From Scortum barcoo (Eukaryota > Chordata > Actinopteri > Centrarchiformes > Terapontidae), in the NCBI GenBank assembly GCA_023238725.1, contig CM041546.1, positions 20,282,085-20,346,084 on the forward strand: a stretch of 64,000 nt of DNA, in the 5' to 3' direction. Shown one piece after another: positions 19,341 through 33,400 of this stretch. Below the pieces are notes generated by a model, which was not told the origin of the DNA, made no database searches, and saw only the letters and a program-made list of their open reading frames with translations. Both the position numbers and the translations under genes were made by a program. Within the stretch, counting starts at the first letter, position 1. Each line of letters starts with the position of its first letter.

Positions 19341-21360
19341 CTTGCGGCGTGTGCAAGAGCAGGGATTGACGCTTCATTAGATGCTTTGTTCTGATTGGTT
19401 GTTTTGATTCAGGGCGTGGTGGATTCTTGTCAAATGGCAAATGACCACAGGTGGAGCCAGAGGAGACTTTTGATTTTGTTCACAGACCATCTGTCTCATG
19501 TGCATAGTGCAAGTTACCTCCTACAACCTGACACTGCAACATGTGTTCTTCTCTTGCAGACACATTTTAGTAACAACTGTCCCAACATTTATTTAATGTA
19601 AAACGATGCTGAGCAGCAGTGGGAAAGTTAATGAATATCTAAAATTAGGCACAGAGCTCAAACCGCCTATCTGTCTACCAGCACAGTGTTTCACAGATAG
19701 AAGGTTGAGCCAAAAAAGTCAGACGTCAGCAGTGAGGTTGTTCCAAATGGAAAATGAAGGTCTAATTGTAGGTTCAGGTGATGTGATATTAGATATAAGA
19801 ACTGAATGTGACAAAAACTACAGCAACCTGCTGGAGCCTGGACAATATTTTACTGTCTGATCATGAAGACTACTACAACTAGCAGTTGTGCACAAGTGTA
19901 TGAACAAACACACGAGGGCACACACGCACGCACACTCACCTCCTTTTCATTAAGGCCAGGGAGTGAGAGCAAAGTTTGCTTTTGTAATTGCCCTGCTCTT
20001 GCAGAGTGTTTGACAGGCAAACAGCGGTGTGGTCTGGCTCTTCAGTGTGCCAGAAACTCTAACAAGCTGTGATTAACCAGAGGCAAGGCCAAACCGCGAA
20101 TTCATTGTCAAGAGAAAAGTACAACCTTTCTTTTAACCTGTCAGCAACAATAAAAGATAGGCAGAGAGGAGAAAATGACCATTTAAACTTAACAACAGAG
20201 TGGGGTCACTGTCAGACAAAAAGAAATGCTTCTCACATTGTAGTCTGGTAAAGCTCAAAAGACTCTTGCTGTTCATTGGATCTTTTACACTTCTTCATGT
20301 TCAACTTCATGTTTCTGGAAAAATGTAATATAAGCAACAGGCCTTAAAGTTACAAAATCATGCTTCATTTGATGTCTTTAACACTGAAATTAACTAGCTG
20401 TTGACAGCTAGGGAAGGATCAATTCACATCATCATCCCCAGGCTGCCTGTGGACATGTTAGGACATCTTTCAGGTCTTTATTTATGTATGTTACATATGT
20501 TGCTTTAAGCAAGCTTAACCTTTTCTGACCAGCACAAACTGATTAAGTATGCTTGCTCTTTTTCAGAGATGCCTTGCTTCACACCTGGGACCTGCCCGGT
20601 ACACCACAGTCCTCCACTGCTGGCCACTCAGCAGCTCCGCTGAAGTAATTGGAGCCATCGTGTAAGTACCTTGATCAAGGGCACGTGTGCGATAATTGCT
20701 GAGGGAGAGCAGAGAGTAGCTCATTTACGTTCCCTGCTCAGATGTTCGCTGCTGGTCAGGCGATCTGAACCAGCAGGCTACTGATCACATATTTTAGGGC
20801 CGTTCAAGTGGAAAAGGCCTGCAGTGATTTTTTTAACAATGGTCTACAGGACAGAAGATAATACTGGGAGTGTTAAGTGGCATATGGACAGGGATATTTT
20901 TTCTTCAAAGGCCTGATATGAATCCTCATTACTGCTGAACTCGCAGAGGTGCATTGTAATTTTTCTTGAGCTTCATAACACTGATAAGAGTTGCCTATGT
21001 TTTAAGAAATAACATCTCCTGCCCTGCGACATTGCAGAGGAAGTCTGAGAGTTTAAGAGCAGCAAGATCACCCCAATTTTCCAAACGAATGCAAAACAAT
21101 ATTAATTAAGACCAAAAGCCATCAGCAGGCCAAGCAGTGTGATTAAAGGATTTATTCATGCACAGACATTGTGGTCACCATAAACTAGGAAAAGATAATA
21201 AGAGTGTTTATACAGGCTGGTGTGGAAGTTCCCACAGTGATGACAAGAAGTGTAACTACAGTATATCAGGAAGCTCAGAGTGTCAGTTCCTCTTCACCAT
21301 CATTATCCCTCATCTCTTGGCAAACTTGAGCCATATTTATCAAGTCTGCGGCAGCTCTAT
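19341..21360. other. non-coding DNA, nothing recognised
   Basis: Moderately GC-balanced sequence. The ORFs at 19395-19601, 19606-19860, 19863-20072 and 20069-20251 follow one another but in different frames, without splice signals and with no protein-like composition. I treat them as chance. Confidence 0.4.
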
Positions 21361-21389
21361 ACCATCAACACTCATCTCTGCCCTGCTCC

Positions 21390-21475
21390 CACACTTTCTC
21401 TCTCTCTCTCATCCTCACTCCCCCCCTTGTCTCTTTCCAGCCTGTCTCTCTCTCTCTCTCTCTCTCTCTTTTTTC
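21390..21475. repeat. TC-rich microsatellite
   Basis: CTCTCT runs at about 21,397-21,409 and 21,444-21,470 are separated by a C-rich block. A short GAGAGAGA run follows at 21,483-21,491, so a small hairpin with the TC run is possible. Confidence 0.85.
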
Positions 21476-21589
21476 AGCCCAAGAGAGAGAGACATGGCCA
21501 TAAATCTCAGAGTAGCTAATGAACTGCATTTAACAATAAAATGCACTGGAAATGGAACATTTCATTTACAAGAAGATCAATGGCAGTGA

Positions 21590-22410
21590 CAAACACCCTT
21601 CTCGGAGCGACTAGTTAGCGGGATGATGTTCCGCAGGCAATCCAATCAATCATCGCACACCGACGCCGAGATCAATCAAAGAAGGAAAGGAAGGAGGAAG
21701 AAAAAGACTGGAAGCTTTTCTCTTACTGTATTCATGGTCTTTATTTAAATAGGGCCACTAATCATTTGCTTAAAAGTCCACCGTCTTGTCCTCTTATTTC
21801 TCGCTCTCTATGGATGTTCTCTCACTGTCTCTTTCTCTTCACACCCCATTCTATTTCTCCCTCTTTCTCCCCCTCGCCCTCCGAGCACCGGGGGAAGGCA
21901 GTTGAGAGGCAAGAGGAGGAGAGTGAATGATAACCATCCGGGGAGTCAAGTGCTCCATCACCGCCATCCCCATCTGCGACCCGACAAGTTCATAATGCCA
22001 GGCATCTGCTTTCATTTATAAAGGCCTCACTTAGCCCTCACACACACTCACAGTCTCTCCAGCTCTTTTTTGCTACGCCCTCCCCTCCTCCTCGTGCTTT
22101 CTCCCGCTCGTCATTCTTTTTCTCCCCATCCGGCTGGCTGAGAGGGAGAGCGCTTCTTGTCCTCCTCCTCACCTAATCCTCCTCATCTCCTCTTCTTCTT
22201 CTTCTGCTCGAGCCCTCTCAGGTTTTTTTTTTTTTCCCTCCCCATTTGTCCTCCACAGTTACATCCATTTCTTTCCCTTCGGTTCTCCATCTTCTCCTCT
22301 CACCACCCTCCTGCGAGAAACTATGAAACAAAATAGTTGACTGGGAGGAAGAGTCCCGTGTTAGAAATTTTCATTCCAATTGAAATGAATTAGAAAGATA
22401 CACAAAATAA
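21590..22410. promoter_or_regulatory. candidate conserved non-coding region
   Basis: This stretch lacks repeats recognisable to me, apart from pyrimidine-rich runs at 21,780-21,880 and 22,070-22,320. It contains homeobox-style and E-box-style words embedded in ordinary-complexity sequence, for example around 21,930-22,035 and 22,360-22,410 (ATTCCAATTGAAATGAATTA). There is no coding frame. Conservation cannot be judged from one sequence, so this is a pointer only. Confidence 0.25.
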
Positions 22411-25400
22411 TTGCCGAAAAGTCGAGATGTGCAAAAGAAAACTTTGAATTGGTTTGATGTAAACTTGATTTTCTGTCAACAATTAAGCAGTAAAATCAAT
22501 TGTTTGGTGTTCAACCTCCTATATCATCTGTCTATATTAAGCTGTAATTTATTATAATTTCTCAAACAGAAACAAATGTAAATTTAGTAAATGTTGAGCT
22601 GTTTAATGACAAAATAGAATTATTTTTACATACAGACACACAGGCAATATTATCTTCAGCTTTTTATGTTTAGTGCAGCTGAAACAGGTAGTCAATCAAT
22701 CAATCAACCAACCATCAACCAAAAATTTGTCAGCAACAATTTTGAATATCAATCATTTTTTGTTTAATCAAGCAAAGGTAATATATGTTTGGATGAGTAT
22801 TTTCTACTTTTGTGTGCTCTATACTCATTTTAAATTGACTGTTTGGACTCTTGGTCTGGACATCTGAGGATGCCACCTTCACATTTCAAAATCAATTGGT
22901 TAAATGTTACTGTATAAATAGTTAGTTGCAGCTATGATATCACTTTTCTGCACGGTGATGACAACCTAAGTCCATGTACTGTGTCTCGAACAAGCTGTCA
23001 ATCAGTGCAGTCACTGTGAGTCAAGAGCCGTGCTGTGAATTGAGTGGGCAGACAGGCTTTTCATTAGATGAATCATATGGTCAAAATGTCACTTTTACTT
23101 TGGGAATGCTCATTATCTACTGTAAATATATACTGCAAAGTGGAAGTTTGACAGGGAAACATTTGCAACCATTAGGTGGTGCACTTCTCTCACTTTATAT
23201 GCGAGGGACCTCAGAAGAAGACAAAAAGAAAGAGAGAGAGAGAGGAAAAACTTGCTCTGCCCATTATGAAGTAAATTTTCTGAAATGGGTTTTTATCATG
23301 AAAAATAAAATGCAACATCTGTTGTAAATATATTTGGATACATTAGTGTGTCCTCTGAGGGCTGCATGGAAATCACAGGCAAGCTGTGTGTGTATGCGGG
23401 TGTGTGTGCACGCATAGGCACAGGCACTCATTTGTGTGTGCATGCTTCATTTATGCGATGAAGTGGCCACACAGTTTTAAGCAAAAGGCAGAACAGAGCA
23501 TTGGACTGAAGAGTGGACTTCTCTTTTCCAGAAGGCTTTTGTTAAACACCTCATGAAGTACCTCTGATGGAGTACTTCAGCATTAAACCTCTGTTTGAAA
23601 AGTTAAAAAAGGGCACTACAGCGATGCCGGAGACAGATCTTGAATGTAAAGGAGCAAAAGCTGAGAAACACTTTCGCAAAAAATAAATATAAATACAGAG
23701 GCTCAGTGCTTTTGACAAGAAAACTATCCCAGAGGGATTTTCATCAGGCAATAACTATTTAGTATAAAGGCCTCTATGCTGACTTTTAATCCTTTTAGTT
23801 TCACTTCTAAACTAAAACATCATGTAAACATCAATAAATTAACTCAGAGTCTCAACAAGGAAATATTTTTTAACCATTACCTTTCTCAATAACAGCATTT
23901 AAATAAATTGATTTATTAATATGTCCTGCATAATGTTTGAGTTGTAGGCTTCTGAAATGCTCCAAAATAGCAACTATAATACATATAAAGAGGTTACTTG
24001 ATGAGGTTGCACTCAATTCTTTTTGTAACTCTTTGGCCTGTCATCATAGAAAATCTTTCTGTATATATACAGTCACATATTTAACACCAGACAAAGGCTG
24101 AACCACAGATAACTCCGTTTTGACTGGTGCACATTCAATTAACTTGTTCAGCATCACTTTCACTGTAACCTGAGACCTGCACACCTCTACAGGGAACCAT
24201 AGTTACTTTGAAACGTACTTACTTTGAAACAAACTCGAGGCATCACATAAAAAGATTATAAAGATTTTACAATTGGAATTACAGACAAATAGAGTGGAGT
24301 CCTAAAACCTGGGAATGAACTAGCATTTTTGCACTTCCAATGTCTGGATGTCGATGGGCTTTTTGAATGGGTTTTTAAAATATATGAAATAAGGAGTGTA
24401 GTAACACAAGCTCAAGATATTTTCATTTCATATTTTGTTCTGCAACCTGAAACAGGTCAGTAAATACCCGACTTGTGAATTGAGTCATTTGATTACTTCA
24501 AAAATCATGAAGTTGGTGCTCATTTGTAAATATTATTTGGCTGAACTAAATGTGTAAGTATCCTAAAACTTGGCTAGTCACTGAATTTGTGCTCCTTTCT
24601 GATTTGTCCAAAACACAGAAGGAAAAAATATTTGGATCTGGTAATAATGAAACTTAAAGCAGGTGCTCTTGAGCCGCAGGTAGGTTATAACTCCAAATTA
24701 TTGAAGATAAAAACTGTCCGTCATTATGAAAATAAATCAGAAAGAATTATTTAGTCTTTGTAGGTTTACAGTTTTCAGTAATGAGCTTAACAGCCCTGTT
24801 AATCAAGATAAACATGTCCAGACAATTTCTCACCAGTTCAATCATCAACAACAATTTTAAAATGTATCATTACATTTTCGGTAATGAAGCTAAAATGCCA
24901 AACACTCAAATTTTCAAATGTGAGGATTTGCTGCATTTCTCTGGTTATCTGATAGTTGCGCTGTTAATCACACAAATCAAATTATTTAACTTAACTTTGG
25001 TTATAAAAACTACAAATGGATATTACATTTTAAAGCATTAATGAATAAATCCAAAAATAACTGACAGATTAACTGATAATGAAAACAGTCATTAGCTGCA
25101 GTTCTACAATTAACATATTTTTAATGGAACCATTATTTCTGTGGTCCATCAAGACACACTTGAACACATTATGGAACCTTTATGATGAGAACATGCAGGA
25201 TTTCGCTGAAAAGCTGACTAAGTTTTCAAACTTAGCCCTCATGGCTGTATGCGTCACTGTAACTGATGCCATATTGTATCACAGAGCGTGTTTTGGTCTC
25301 TTTCACAGGCTCTGCTGCAGCCGTTTACCGGGGGCTATGCGTCCTTGTGGCAGTGTTGTTGACAGTTGACAGCTCCCTCCCTCCGTGCTACTGTCTCCCC

Positions 25401-25419
25401 CCAGCTGGCTGGCTCTAAC
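22411..25419. other. AT-rich intergenic DNA
   Basis: No gene is visible. Local features are a CAATCAAT run near 22,695-22,735, GA runs at 23,230-23,245 and a TG-rich stretch near 23,385-23,445. The short ORFs (22974-23327, 24781-25041, 25079-25369) lack splice context. Confidence 0.4.
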
Positions 25420-25760
25420 GTTAATCGTCGCCCTCAGTAGGAGCCGGCGGGTCGCGGGTGCCTTTGCCGTCATCATTAAGCACCATTGGTTTAATGAACA
25501 CGGCGTTTAGGAGTGCTTGGACCTTCATGCTCCGCCGCCTCATTAAGTGGAAAGCAAACTAATATGGGGAGCAACCTAGAGCTCACCTCTAGAGATGAGA
25601 GAGAGAGAGAGAGAGGAGGAGAGCACACACACTCACACTCTGTGTCTGGAGGAGGCCTTTGATGGAAAGGGCTTAAACCAGGCTGGGGAATTAGCACCAG
25701 CCAGCCAAATGCTGGTAAAATATGAAAGTGGCTAGTAACTTTCAGACACAAAATAATGAT
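25420..25760. promoter_or_regulatory. candidate conserved non-coding region
   Basis: GC-richer DNA than its surroundings, with CATCATTAAGCACCATTGGT followed by TTAATGAACA and CCGCCTCATTAAGTGGAAAG. Repeated ATTAA homeodomain-type cores of this kind are usual in vertebrate developmental enhancers. A GA microsatellite follows at 25,597-25,616. The minus-strand ORF 25491-25751 includes the GA run and is not protein-like. Confidence 0.25.
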
Positions 25761-27385
25761 TTACTATCAAGTGGCGAGTGAATTTGAACATTTATATGTC
25801 AGTGGCTGGCTGGCGTTCCCATTTGGCCTGAACACCAGCAGTAGTAAAGTCCAATATCTTTAGCTCGAGGTATCAGTGGTACCAAAGGCTGAAACATTTA
25901 AGGAGTCATAGTAGTCATAAAAGTATTGTTTGTGTTGGTGGGACAGTTATGGATTGAGTACATTAAATGGAAATTAATACTTGCTTTTCTGTGCTTTGTG
26001 TGATTGCTGACATTGCAGCTATTTTGGGGGTTTGTTTGGTTACCTTGAACTTCAGGAAATGTGATGGGGCAAATATTCTGACATTTGATCTTTTCACTCA
26101 TTTTCACAATACATCTAATATAATCTAATAATGTTAGTTACAGCCCTGGTCCTGAATACAAGTTAACACAGCCACAGACAAGCTGTGATTATTATTTTTA
26201 GTTTGTTTGCAGCTGGTTTTAAAGGATAGACTCTGATTTATTTTCCAACTTCCATTGGAGTCCATCTTAATTCAACACTCACACGCCATATGTCTCCCAT
26301 TTCTTAAGAATGTAGTCACTCCATTATAGCTTTGCTTCAGTATGTAGAGGAGGAATGATAACAGCAACCCATAACTCTTCCAGTGTGAGCATTGTATTGA
26401 GATAAACTCCATGTAATAAAATAGAATAAAAATACAAACCTATCCTTTGACTCATGGTTCAGTTAGTTTCGCCTGTGAGTATAAAAACCAGCATTTTCCA
26501 TTCTAGCCTAACAAGACTAATCTAAATCTGAATAGTATTACCCTGAATAAACTATGGTTTTAAAATATAAAAAGACAAAAGTAGCAGCCTACATACAACA
26601 TTCACCATCTATGAACAGCGCCCTGATTTCAGTCATGACCCAGTTTCAGTCTCAAGTCTTTGGCTTTCGGAGAAGCTGTGAATGAGGGAGACTTCTCAAC
26701 CTGCCGCCCACTCCCTCAGGTGGCTGTGCCAAAATCTGCCCACACCTTGCCATCCATCCTGCCATTTTGTCCATCCACACATCCCTTCCTGCCCCTCCTC
26801 TTCCTGCCTCCTCTTCTTTCCTCATCTCCTGGTCCCCAGGGTGGGCCTGGGTGGAGATAATTCCCTCTCTGCACAGGAACAATTAAGGGCTCGGCTCAGG
26901 GCTTTATGGTCAGAGGAGCAGCTGCTTTTTGCCATTTCTGGGTCCATAACTGTCTCAAATGACAACGTGGTGGGTAGGAGAGCGTCCTGGGCCCCTCCCC
27001 TTGATTCTATACAAGAATCATAATTCTTTTCTGCCTATTCAGCATATATCACACATGTCTGTAAGACAACTATAAACAGATAACATCACAGAGTATTTGA
27101 TGTCTGTGTGACAGATTGGAGTTGCAGTCGGGCCATAAACATTTCTTGGAAGCAGATGCCCAGGAGGCCCCAATAATTAGGTTGTTTCAGTTAATCTGAG
27201 TGGGCGGGCCCTCAGAACGACAGACAACATGCAGGGGTACAGAGAGCGGCCACAGGTAAGAAAGGGGAGAGATGCAACCATGAGTACAACAACTGGGAGA
27301 AAAAAACTTCGCCTTAAGCCAACTCCCAAAAAGCTGACTGAAGCTAAAGATTATCATTTTTGAAAAGAACGATGCTGCAGTCTGC
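25761..27385. other. intergenic DNA with a possible regulatory patch
   Basis: No gene is visible. At 26,690-26,870 a C/T-rich stretch gives overlapping ORFs on both strands, which argues for composition and against coding. The patch 27,095-27,200 (GGCCATAAACATTTCTTGGA and CCCCAATAATTAGG) resembles enhancer-like DNA. Confidence 0.3.
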
Positions 27386-27905
27386 AACTTAAAGGTGTCC
27401 TGTGGACCTCTGTATCACATAACACAAACCCTGAGATAAGCAGGATGCACTCTTAGAAATACAACTCCACAGCACTACTAGAGGTCAAAAAGTCCACAGA
27501 GAATCTTTAAAATCATTTTCAGATTCTTGGTCAGTCTTGGATGAATGCTCCAACTTTCACTCTGTTTCGTCTCTAAACTACAACAGTGAACTATGAGGTC
27601 ACTTGAGCTCTGTTTTGCAAATCGTACTTGCTTCCTGTCCATAGCACCAGCAGCTGAGGCTCATGGGTATTGTAGTATTTAAAGCAGGCTGCTTGGCGAA
27701 CTGACAGCAACATGCATTCTCAGTGGAGAAGCGTAAACTGGTGGCCACAACATGAACCTATAGCATTGTTATATTACCCAGAAGACCTCTCAATTAATGA
27801 GAGACACTGAGATAATTCATTCAAAAATGTGACATGTGAACATCGATGATTTGTCTGTCTGTCATTCAACAGACAATAAATGAGTATTCACCATTGCTAT
27901 ACATG
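27386..27905. mobile_element. probable interspersed MITE-like repeat
   Basis: The block starts with CTTAAAGGTGTCCTGTGG, a terminus style shared by fish MITEs. It continues with CTACAACAGTGAACTATGAG and CTGAGGCTCATGGGTATTGT followed by AGTATTTAAAG, phrases I associate with dispersed fish repeats. The right end is not defined. A repeat-library search would settle it. Confidence 0.35.
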
Positions 27906-30059
27906 ATTCCAGTATTAGGTACTATTTGGCTTAAAATATAGAGAACAAAACCCCCCAAAATGTTTTTGGCCTAGCCTCTAGCTAAGTGGAAAACTAGCTA
28001 GCTATCCTGCCGACCTCGGAACAGATGTATTCTTAAAGCCGCTTTTTTCTGGCGTCACCCACTGAGGATGAACTCAAGCAATATGGTTATTTCTCACTGC
28101 AGAGATGTGCTTGTACAGAAACTTAAACTCAGACCCAAGGCTGGTGAGGTGTGGGTATCTGTGCTTGAACGTGCATGTTTGTAAGTTTGCATGCATGTAG
28201 GCTACATGTCTATATGTGACAAAGTGAGAGAATGATGGAGGAAGAGAGAGAGAGAGCTGTGAAAAAGAGAACTGAATGAGTGGGAAGTGGGGAGTGAAAA
28301 AATAGCTTGGTCTTTGGCTGTGTCATCTGAAGTGTTGATAAGCGATACTGAGGGAGGTGTGAATGGTGTTAACAGGGTGCCCTAGAGAGGCTAATTGCTT
28401 AAATGGAGAGTCTAGTCATTATGGGGACCCTCAGAGTGATTAGAGAAAACAGTGAGATGATAATATACAACAAGTGATTCTACGAACCTCATCCAACTTT
28501 ACCAAAAATACTTTTAAGACTCGACAGCATTCATAAAATACAGATCCACAAGTATTTCCAGACAAATAAGGCAATATGAACACGTGTCCAGAATCACTGT
28601 GTTATTAAGGGACATTCAGCTTTAGTGAACAAGATCTGTTTAGATCTGTAAAATAAGTATTCAAACGATGAAATGAGGAACAATAACTCTTGGATTTAAA
28701 AGGGAATTTTCTTAACATTTCTATGGGACTTATTTTCTCATCATTTCCCAGTTTCATTCAGTTAACGGATTGATTGAGTCAGTGTGATTAGTCCATGTAT
28801 CAACATGTCAGGGCAATACTGTGGAGAAAAGAAGATTCATTAAAAGAAATTCTAATAAGAAATGACAATGACAATGCGATGACAATGCGGCCTCAAGTAC
28901 CTGAGCAGAGCCTTTTCATTAAACAGAGAATGGTGGTATCCTCCTCATAGATCAGTGCCACGAACGCTGATGCGGCTTCATACCACAGCACACTTATAGC
29001 TTATTTACTCCCTTCGCCTATTTATGACTACTCCTACCTATCCCACTGATGATCTCCATCCCTGTATCTCTTCTTTCCGCTCATTATTTTTTCAGATGGA
29101 GGTCATGCAGCTCAAGGAAAGACATCTTCATTAGGCCCAGAAAAGTTGGATCCCTCTCTTGGACTGTTTTGGCAGAGGGAGCCCAGACGACCGGAATAGC
29201 CCTCTAATGCTACAGATGTCCTATTGATTGACTCGCTGTCAGAATCAATAAAGTTGGGTTTTCAAAATGCCTGGGCTATCACTGAGACGTTAAGGTTGCT
29301 CCTGGATAAACACTAAGATTTATGGGCTAAACTGCAGAGCACATTGCTGAATAGTAAATCACGGCCCACAGGACACTATAAAAAGAAGTGTTTGAGGACT
29401 ACTCATTAAAATTTGAAGGTCTGATACTGCTCACTGCGAGACCAGTTTATATTTTCATACAATTTTTAAAATTAATACATTTTTTATAGCAGGTCCAGCT
29501 GATTAAGCAGTGTATTTTACACCTACTTTTAACAGACCCTCGGACAGGACTCATTGACCTCCCGTTTAATTCTACATTTTAAAGTTGGTTGTAGCAAACT
29601 GGTTCACAAAGTGACAGCCACCACCACTGTACAAGAACTCCTGAAAAAGCGACGGCCCCAAACCCAAACCCTCATTGTTGAGACTCACTGGGGCATATGG
29701 CCTCATTCAGCTACCTGAAATGCCCCAACCACACCCCAGAACTACTCTCAGCCAAGGTCCCCAAAACAGGCGCGTCGGTGTATTTGTTAATTATCAACTC
29801 CATTTTTCACCGCAAGACTGTAAACAAGATAGGGAAATGGGGAAATGGGGAGCTGGAGAGCGATTAGCAAGGTAAGGGAGGGTGAGGGAATGAGGGGGTA
29901 AGGAAAAAGGAAGAAACAGAGGAAGCGTGAGGCAAAAGAAAGGTGGAAGAAGGTGAATGAGAGTGCTTTCGGGCAGAGGGGAGGACCAAACGTGGGGGAC
30001 GAGGAAGGGAAAGTGACACATTTTGTGCAGGGTTTGTGTTTTTTGTTTTTCCCAAGCAA
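27906..30059. other. intergenic DNA with a purine-rich stretch
   Basis: No gene is visible. The segment 28,860-29,290 is repeat-poor and enhancer-like. The segment 29,830-30,010 is strongly purine-rich on the plus strand, and this explains the overlapping minus-strand ORFs at 29787-30059, which are Phe/Leu/Pro/Ser-rich artefacts. Confidence 0.35.
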
Positions 30060-30430
30060 GGGATGTTACAGAGGCATCCCAGCGCCTGTTCCCCTCCTAA
30101 TTATTCCAATTATCATGGCACACTATGAAAACGTGATTAATAACACAGAGGATATTGTTGTGGCAATTAGCCATATGGTGGTGGGACTCTGCTCTGTCAC
30201 GATTTTGCCATTAGCATCTACTTATGTTTGTCAGAGGCGTGCAGCCATGACAAGCTCAAGTTCTGCTCACCTTGCACTCCCCACCGAGAGGCGCTCGCTG
30301 GGGGTGGGGGTGGGGTGAGCCGGGTATTCCTCCTGGCTTCTCGCCTGAGTGAATTTTTTATGTGGCATCCGGTCGGACTGGGGACAAAATGTCAACTGGC
30401 GTCTGGGACGGCCCATCAAACTCTGGTGCT
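30060..30430. promoter_or_regulatory. candidate conserved non-coding element
   Basis: This is a compact stretch free of simple repeats, with several homeodomain/POU-type words: CCTCCTAATTATTCCAATTA followed by TCATGGCAC, GTGATTAATAACAC and GGCAATTAGCCATATGG. The dense clustering of TAATTA-like and CATATG motifs is typical of deeply conserved enhancers near developmental genes. That it is conserved is inference. Confidence 0.35.
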
Positions 30431-33400
30431 CCTGGGAAAGGAGGGGAGGAGGGAGGAGGAGGCACGAGACAAGAATTATTTGTGCTTGTGTGTTATTCAA
30501 ACACAGATAAAATGCACTGACGCATATGTGAGCAATCTCTCTCTCTCTCTCTGCTCACCCTGTATATTTCTCTTAAACAAAAACTCCTGTGCACATGAGC
30601 AGACACAGTGACATGCAAGCACACACACTAGGTCACGGCCAGTCAAATGAGTCGAGTTGACTCGGAGTCCGTCTCCACGGAAAGCAGTTTTTACAACAAG
30701 AGCCCCCTTGTTAAGACCTGTTGGTATTCTCCAGATGGCAATAAAAATGCATGAGGTCTGCTGGAACTGTGGTGAAGAGCTCAGCCACTTAAGTAGGAAA
30801 AACAAAACCTCAGAGAGCGAGAGAGAAAGAGAGAGAAAAGGCAGGCGGAGTGTGTCGCCAAGCTGATGCTCCAAGGACTGAGGAGGAAGCTTCAGATGAG
30901 TGCAGCGCCACTACGGCTGCTGGTGTGCACTTCCGAGAACTGAGGATGTGCATCTTGTTATCTATCTTATCAACTTAAGATAAGTCATCTTGTTATGCCA
31001 CACAGGCTGCCATTTGACTGTCAAGAGTAATGCTCTGTGGATGTTTGAATATCACTTCAAAGAAGACAAAGTGAGAATGATGAGCAGAGTGCAGAGTTAC
31101 CAACTCTGGAAAGAAATGAAGGAGGTTGGCCTCTAAACACGTTAGCCCTTGTTTAAATAAAGTGACACCCTTAATTGTTACTAAATGAGTGACAGAAATA
31201 TTCCTGCACAAGTTGAGAGAAAATAAGTTTTTGTTGACCGAAAGTCTTAAAACTTCAACACTGTAAACTGGATTCAGATATTTGGATTATGATTATGAAG
31301 ATGCTTTTATTATGTTTGTTTACAAATTAACTGGTACCAAAATATTATTATTGCAGTAAAATGATATACATATGTAGGGCTATACTATAAAATTGTATTG
31401 TTACTAAATATACTAATTGGATTCCATTTGATATCTACTGTATAAAAAGTCCTGTCATAAATTCCACTTTGATTATGTTTTTTTATATAAATGGGATGGA
31501 CAAAATCTTGTCAGCACCACAAAATGCGTCCTCCAAAATGATCATATCCTTGAATTAGCAAAAACTGAACATTATAACCTTCATGGAGGAGAGCTTTATT
31601 GCAGGACTGTTGCATTACACTGGAGTAGTTTTAGCTGGATGTGCTTAATAAATAGAGATCTTAGCTTATATGTTTCAATTGAGTATGGTTACAGGAAAAA
31701 ACAATTAACAATTTTGCACTCACAAAAGGGCCTACATACATGTAAAATACAAATGAAATATATAAATAGCACAGTGGCTGGGCATGAACCAGAAATTAAA
31801 CAAACTGTCATTGTCACAGTTTTACCTTTTGCGGGACAACAGTAATTGCTCTTATCCTCACTTAAGTAAATTAGAGTCCTAATTAAATTCATGCGGGACT
31901 GAAAAGTTTCAAAATGTTCCAAAACGCCTGACACACGAGGACCTCGCATAAAATGAAAGCAGCAGTATGAGGCCTGCGTATGAAAGGCAGCATCACATCC
32001 TGACCCTCCCTGTCTGTATATCTAACTCAGAAACTTCTTGGTGGGTTCGCTGAGCCACAGCAAAACCTCCCAACGACTAGTTCCTGTGTACGCAGACAGA
32101 AGAGGATGAGGAAGGAGTACCTGACAGCAGTGTGGATGGCCGCATTATCTCAGGGCCTTAATATGGGCTGAGGAGTGCAGCTGAAGCAGAGGGATATGGG
32201 ACTTTTCATAGCCATAATTAAAACAGCAAGATAGATTCAGTAATTGAATGAAAAATCAGGATCTGAGCAACATCTGTGCCAGCCACATAAATCATTTCAA
32301 CGAGAGGCTTGAAATGCCATAAAACCCGTGTGACTTGGAGTCAGAGAGCCTGTCAAATGCATCTCAGGGCGGCACGGATGACAAGATAACAGACACTAGA
32401 CCTGCCACTTTAATTCACTATTTTAAATAAACTGCTGGGGTAAAATAAGCCGAGCACATGACCAGAATGTCACTATACGGGGCTTCAGGACGTGAATGAG
32501 ATCACACAATATTAACTAAGACTCGAGTGCTGTTTTTGTTATTTTCATCTGTTTTCATCTGTCATGGTAAGCGCTGTTGTACTTCAAAACACTGATTTGA
32601 ATGGCACACATGGTGGTGACGAGCAGGACCTCGAGACGAGCGAAGCAGGTGATCAACCGTGAGACTTCCTGTCCAATGAGTAGCAGAAATTCTCTCACTG
32701 GGACATAAAAAGGGTCACGTACGCCACTTTTGCTTCAAACCACAACACATATAAATGAAAAGGTCACTGTACTGTATCACGTGCATTATTTCCTGATTTG
32801 CAGGTGCAACAAAACATCAATGATCACAACATAAACCACAAACTGCCAAATGGGAGTGAAGAGTGCAAGTTTTAAAATGCTATACAGAGTCGTCACATTT
32901 ATACTGTTACGGGTCAGGGATGTGAACTGACAACATGACTCACAGGGCAGTGAAGCAATTGTCTTTTCTTTTAAGAACACTTTTATAAGTTATGCTGAAA
33001 TTCAGTAACTAAGAACTGAAATATTATAACCATATTATGTGATACCTGAGGACACACTGCAATTCAAGGGCCAATATTGTTTTTTTCCCTGCACTGCATG
33101 TATTGGATAACTTTGGAGATTCAGCTTAATAATACAATAAATTATTACAATTAGGTCTACCTTCAACAACTGCCAAATTAAAATGACATGCACATTAATG
33201 CATCAGAATATCACTCCAGTAATAATACTTTATTCTGCAATGGGCCATTCTACATAATGAGTACTTTTACTTATTGTGTATTTTCAGGCTAATACTTTTC
33301 CACTTGCACTTTAAAATCTGAGATTTTCATTTTGTTGTCTTTGTGCCACCTGTGGTGATAATCAGTAATTGTAAGTGTGTTTCTGGACATAACATAATCA

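Noticed and set aside
21158..21589. 143-codon ORF
   Set aside because: It runs through TC microsatellites, has an overlapping ORF in another frame, and shows no splice context or protein-like pattern.
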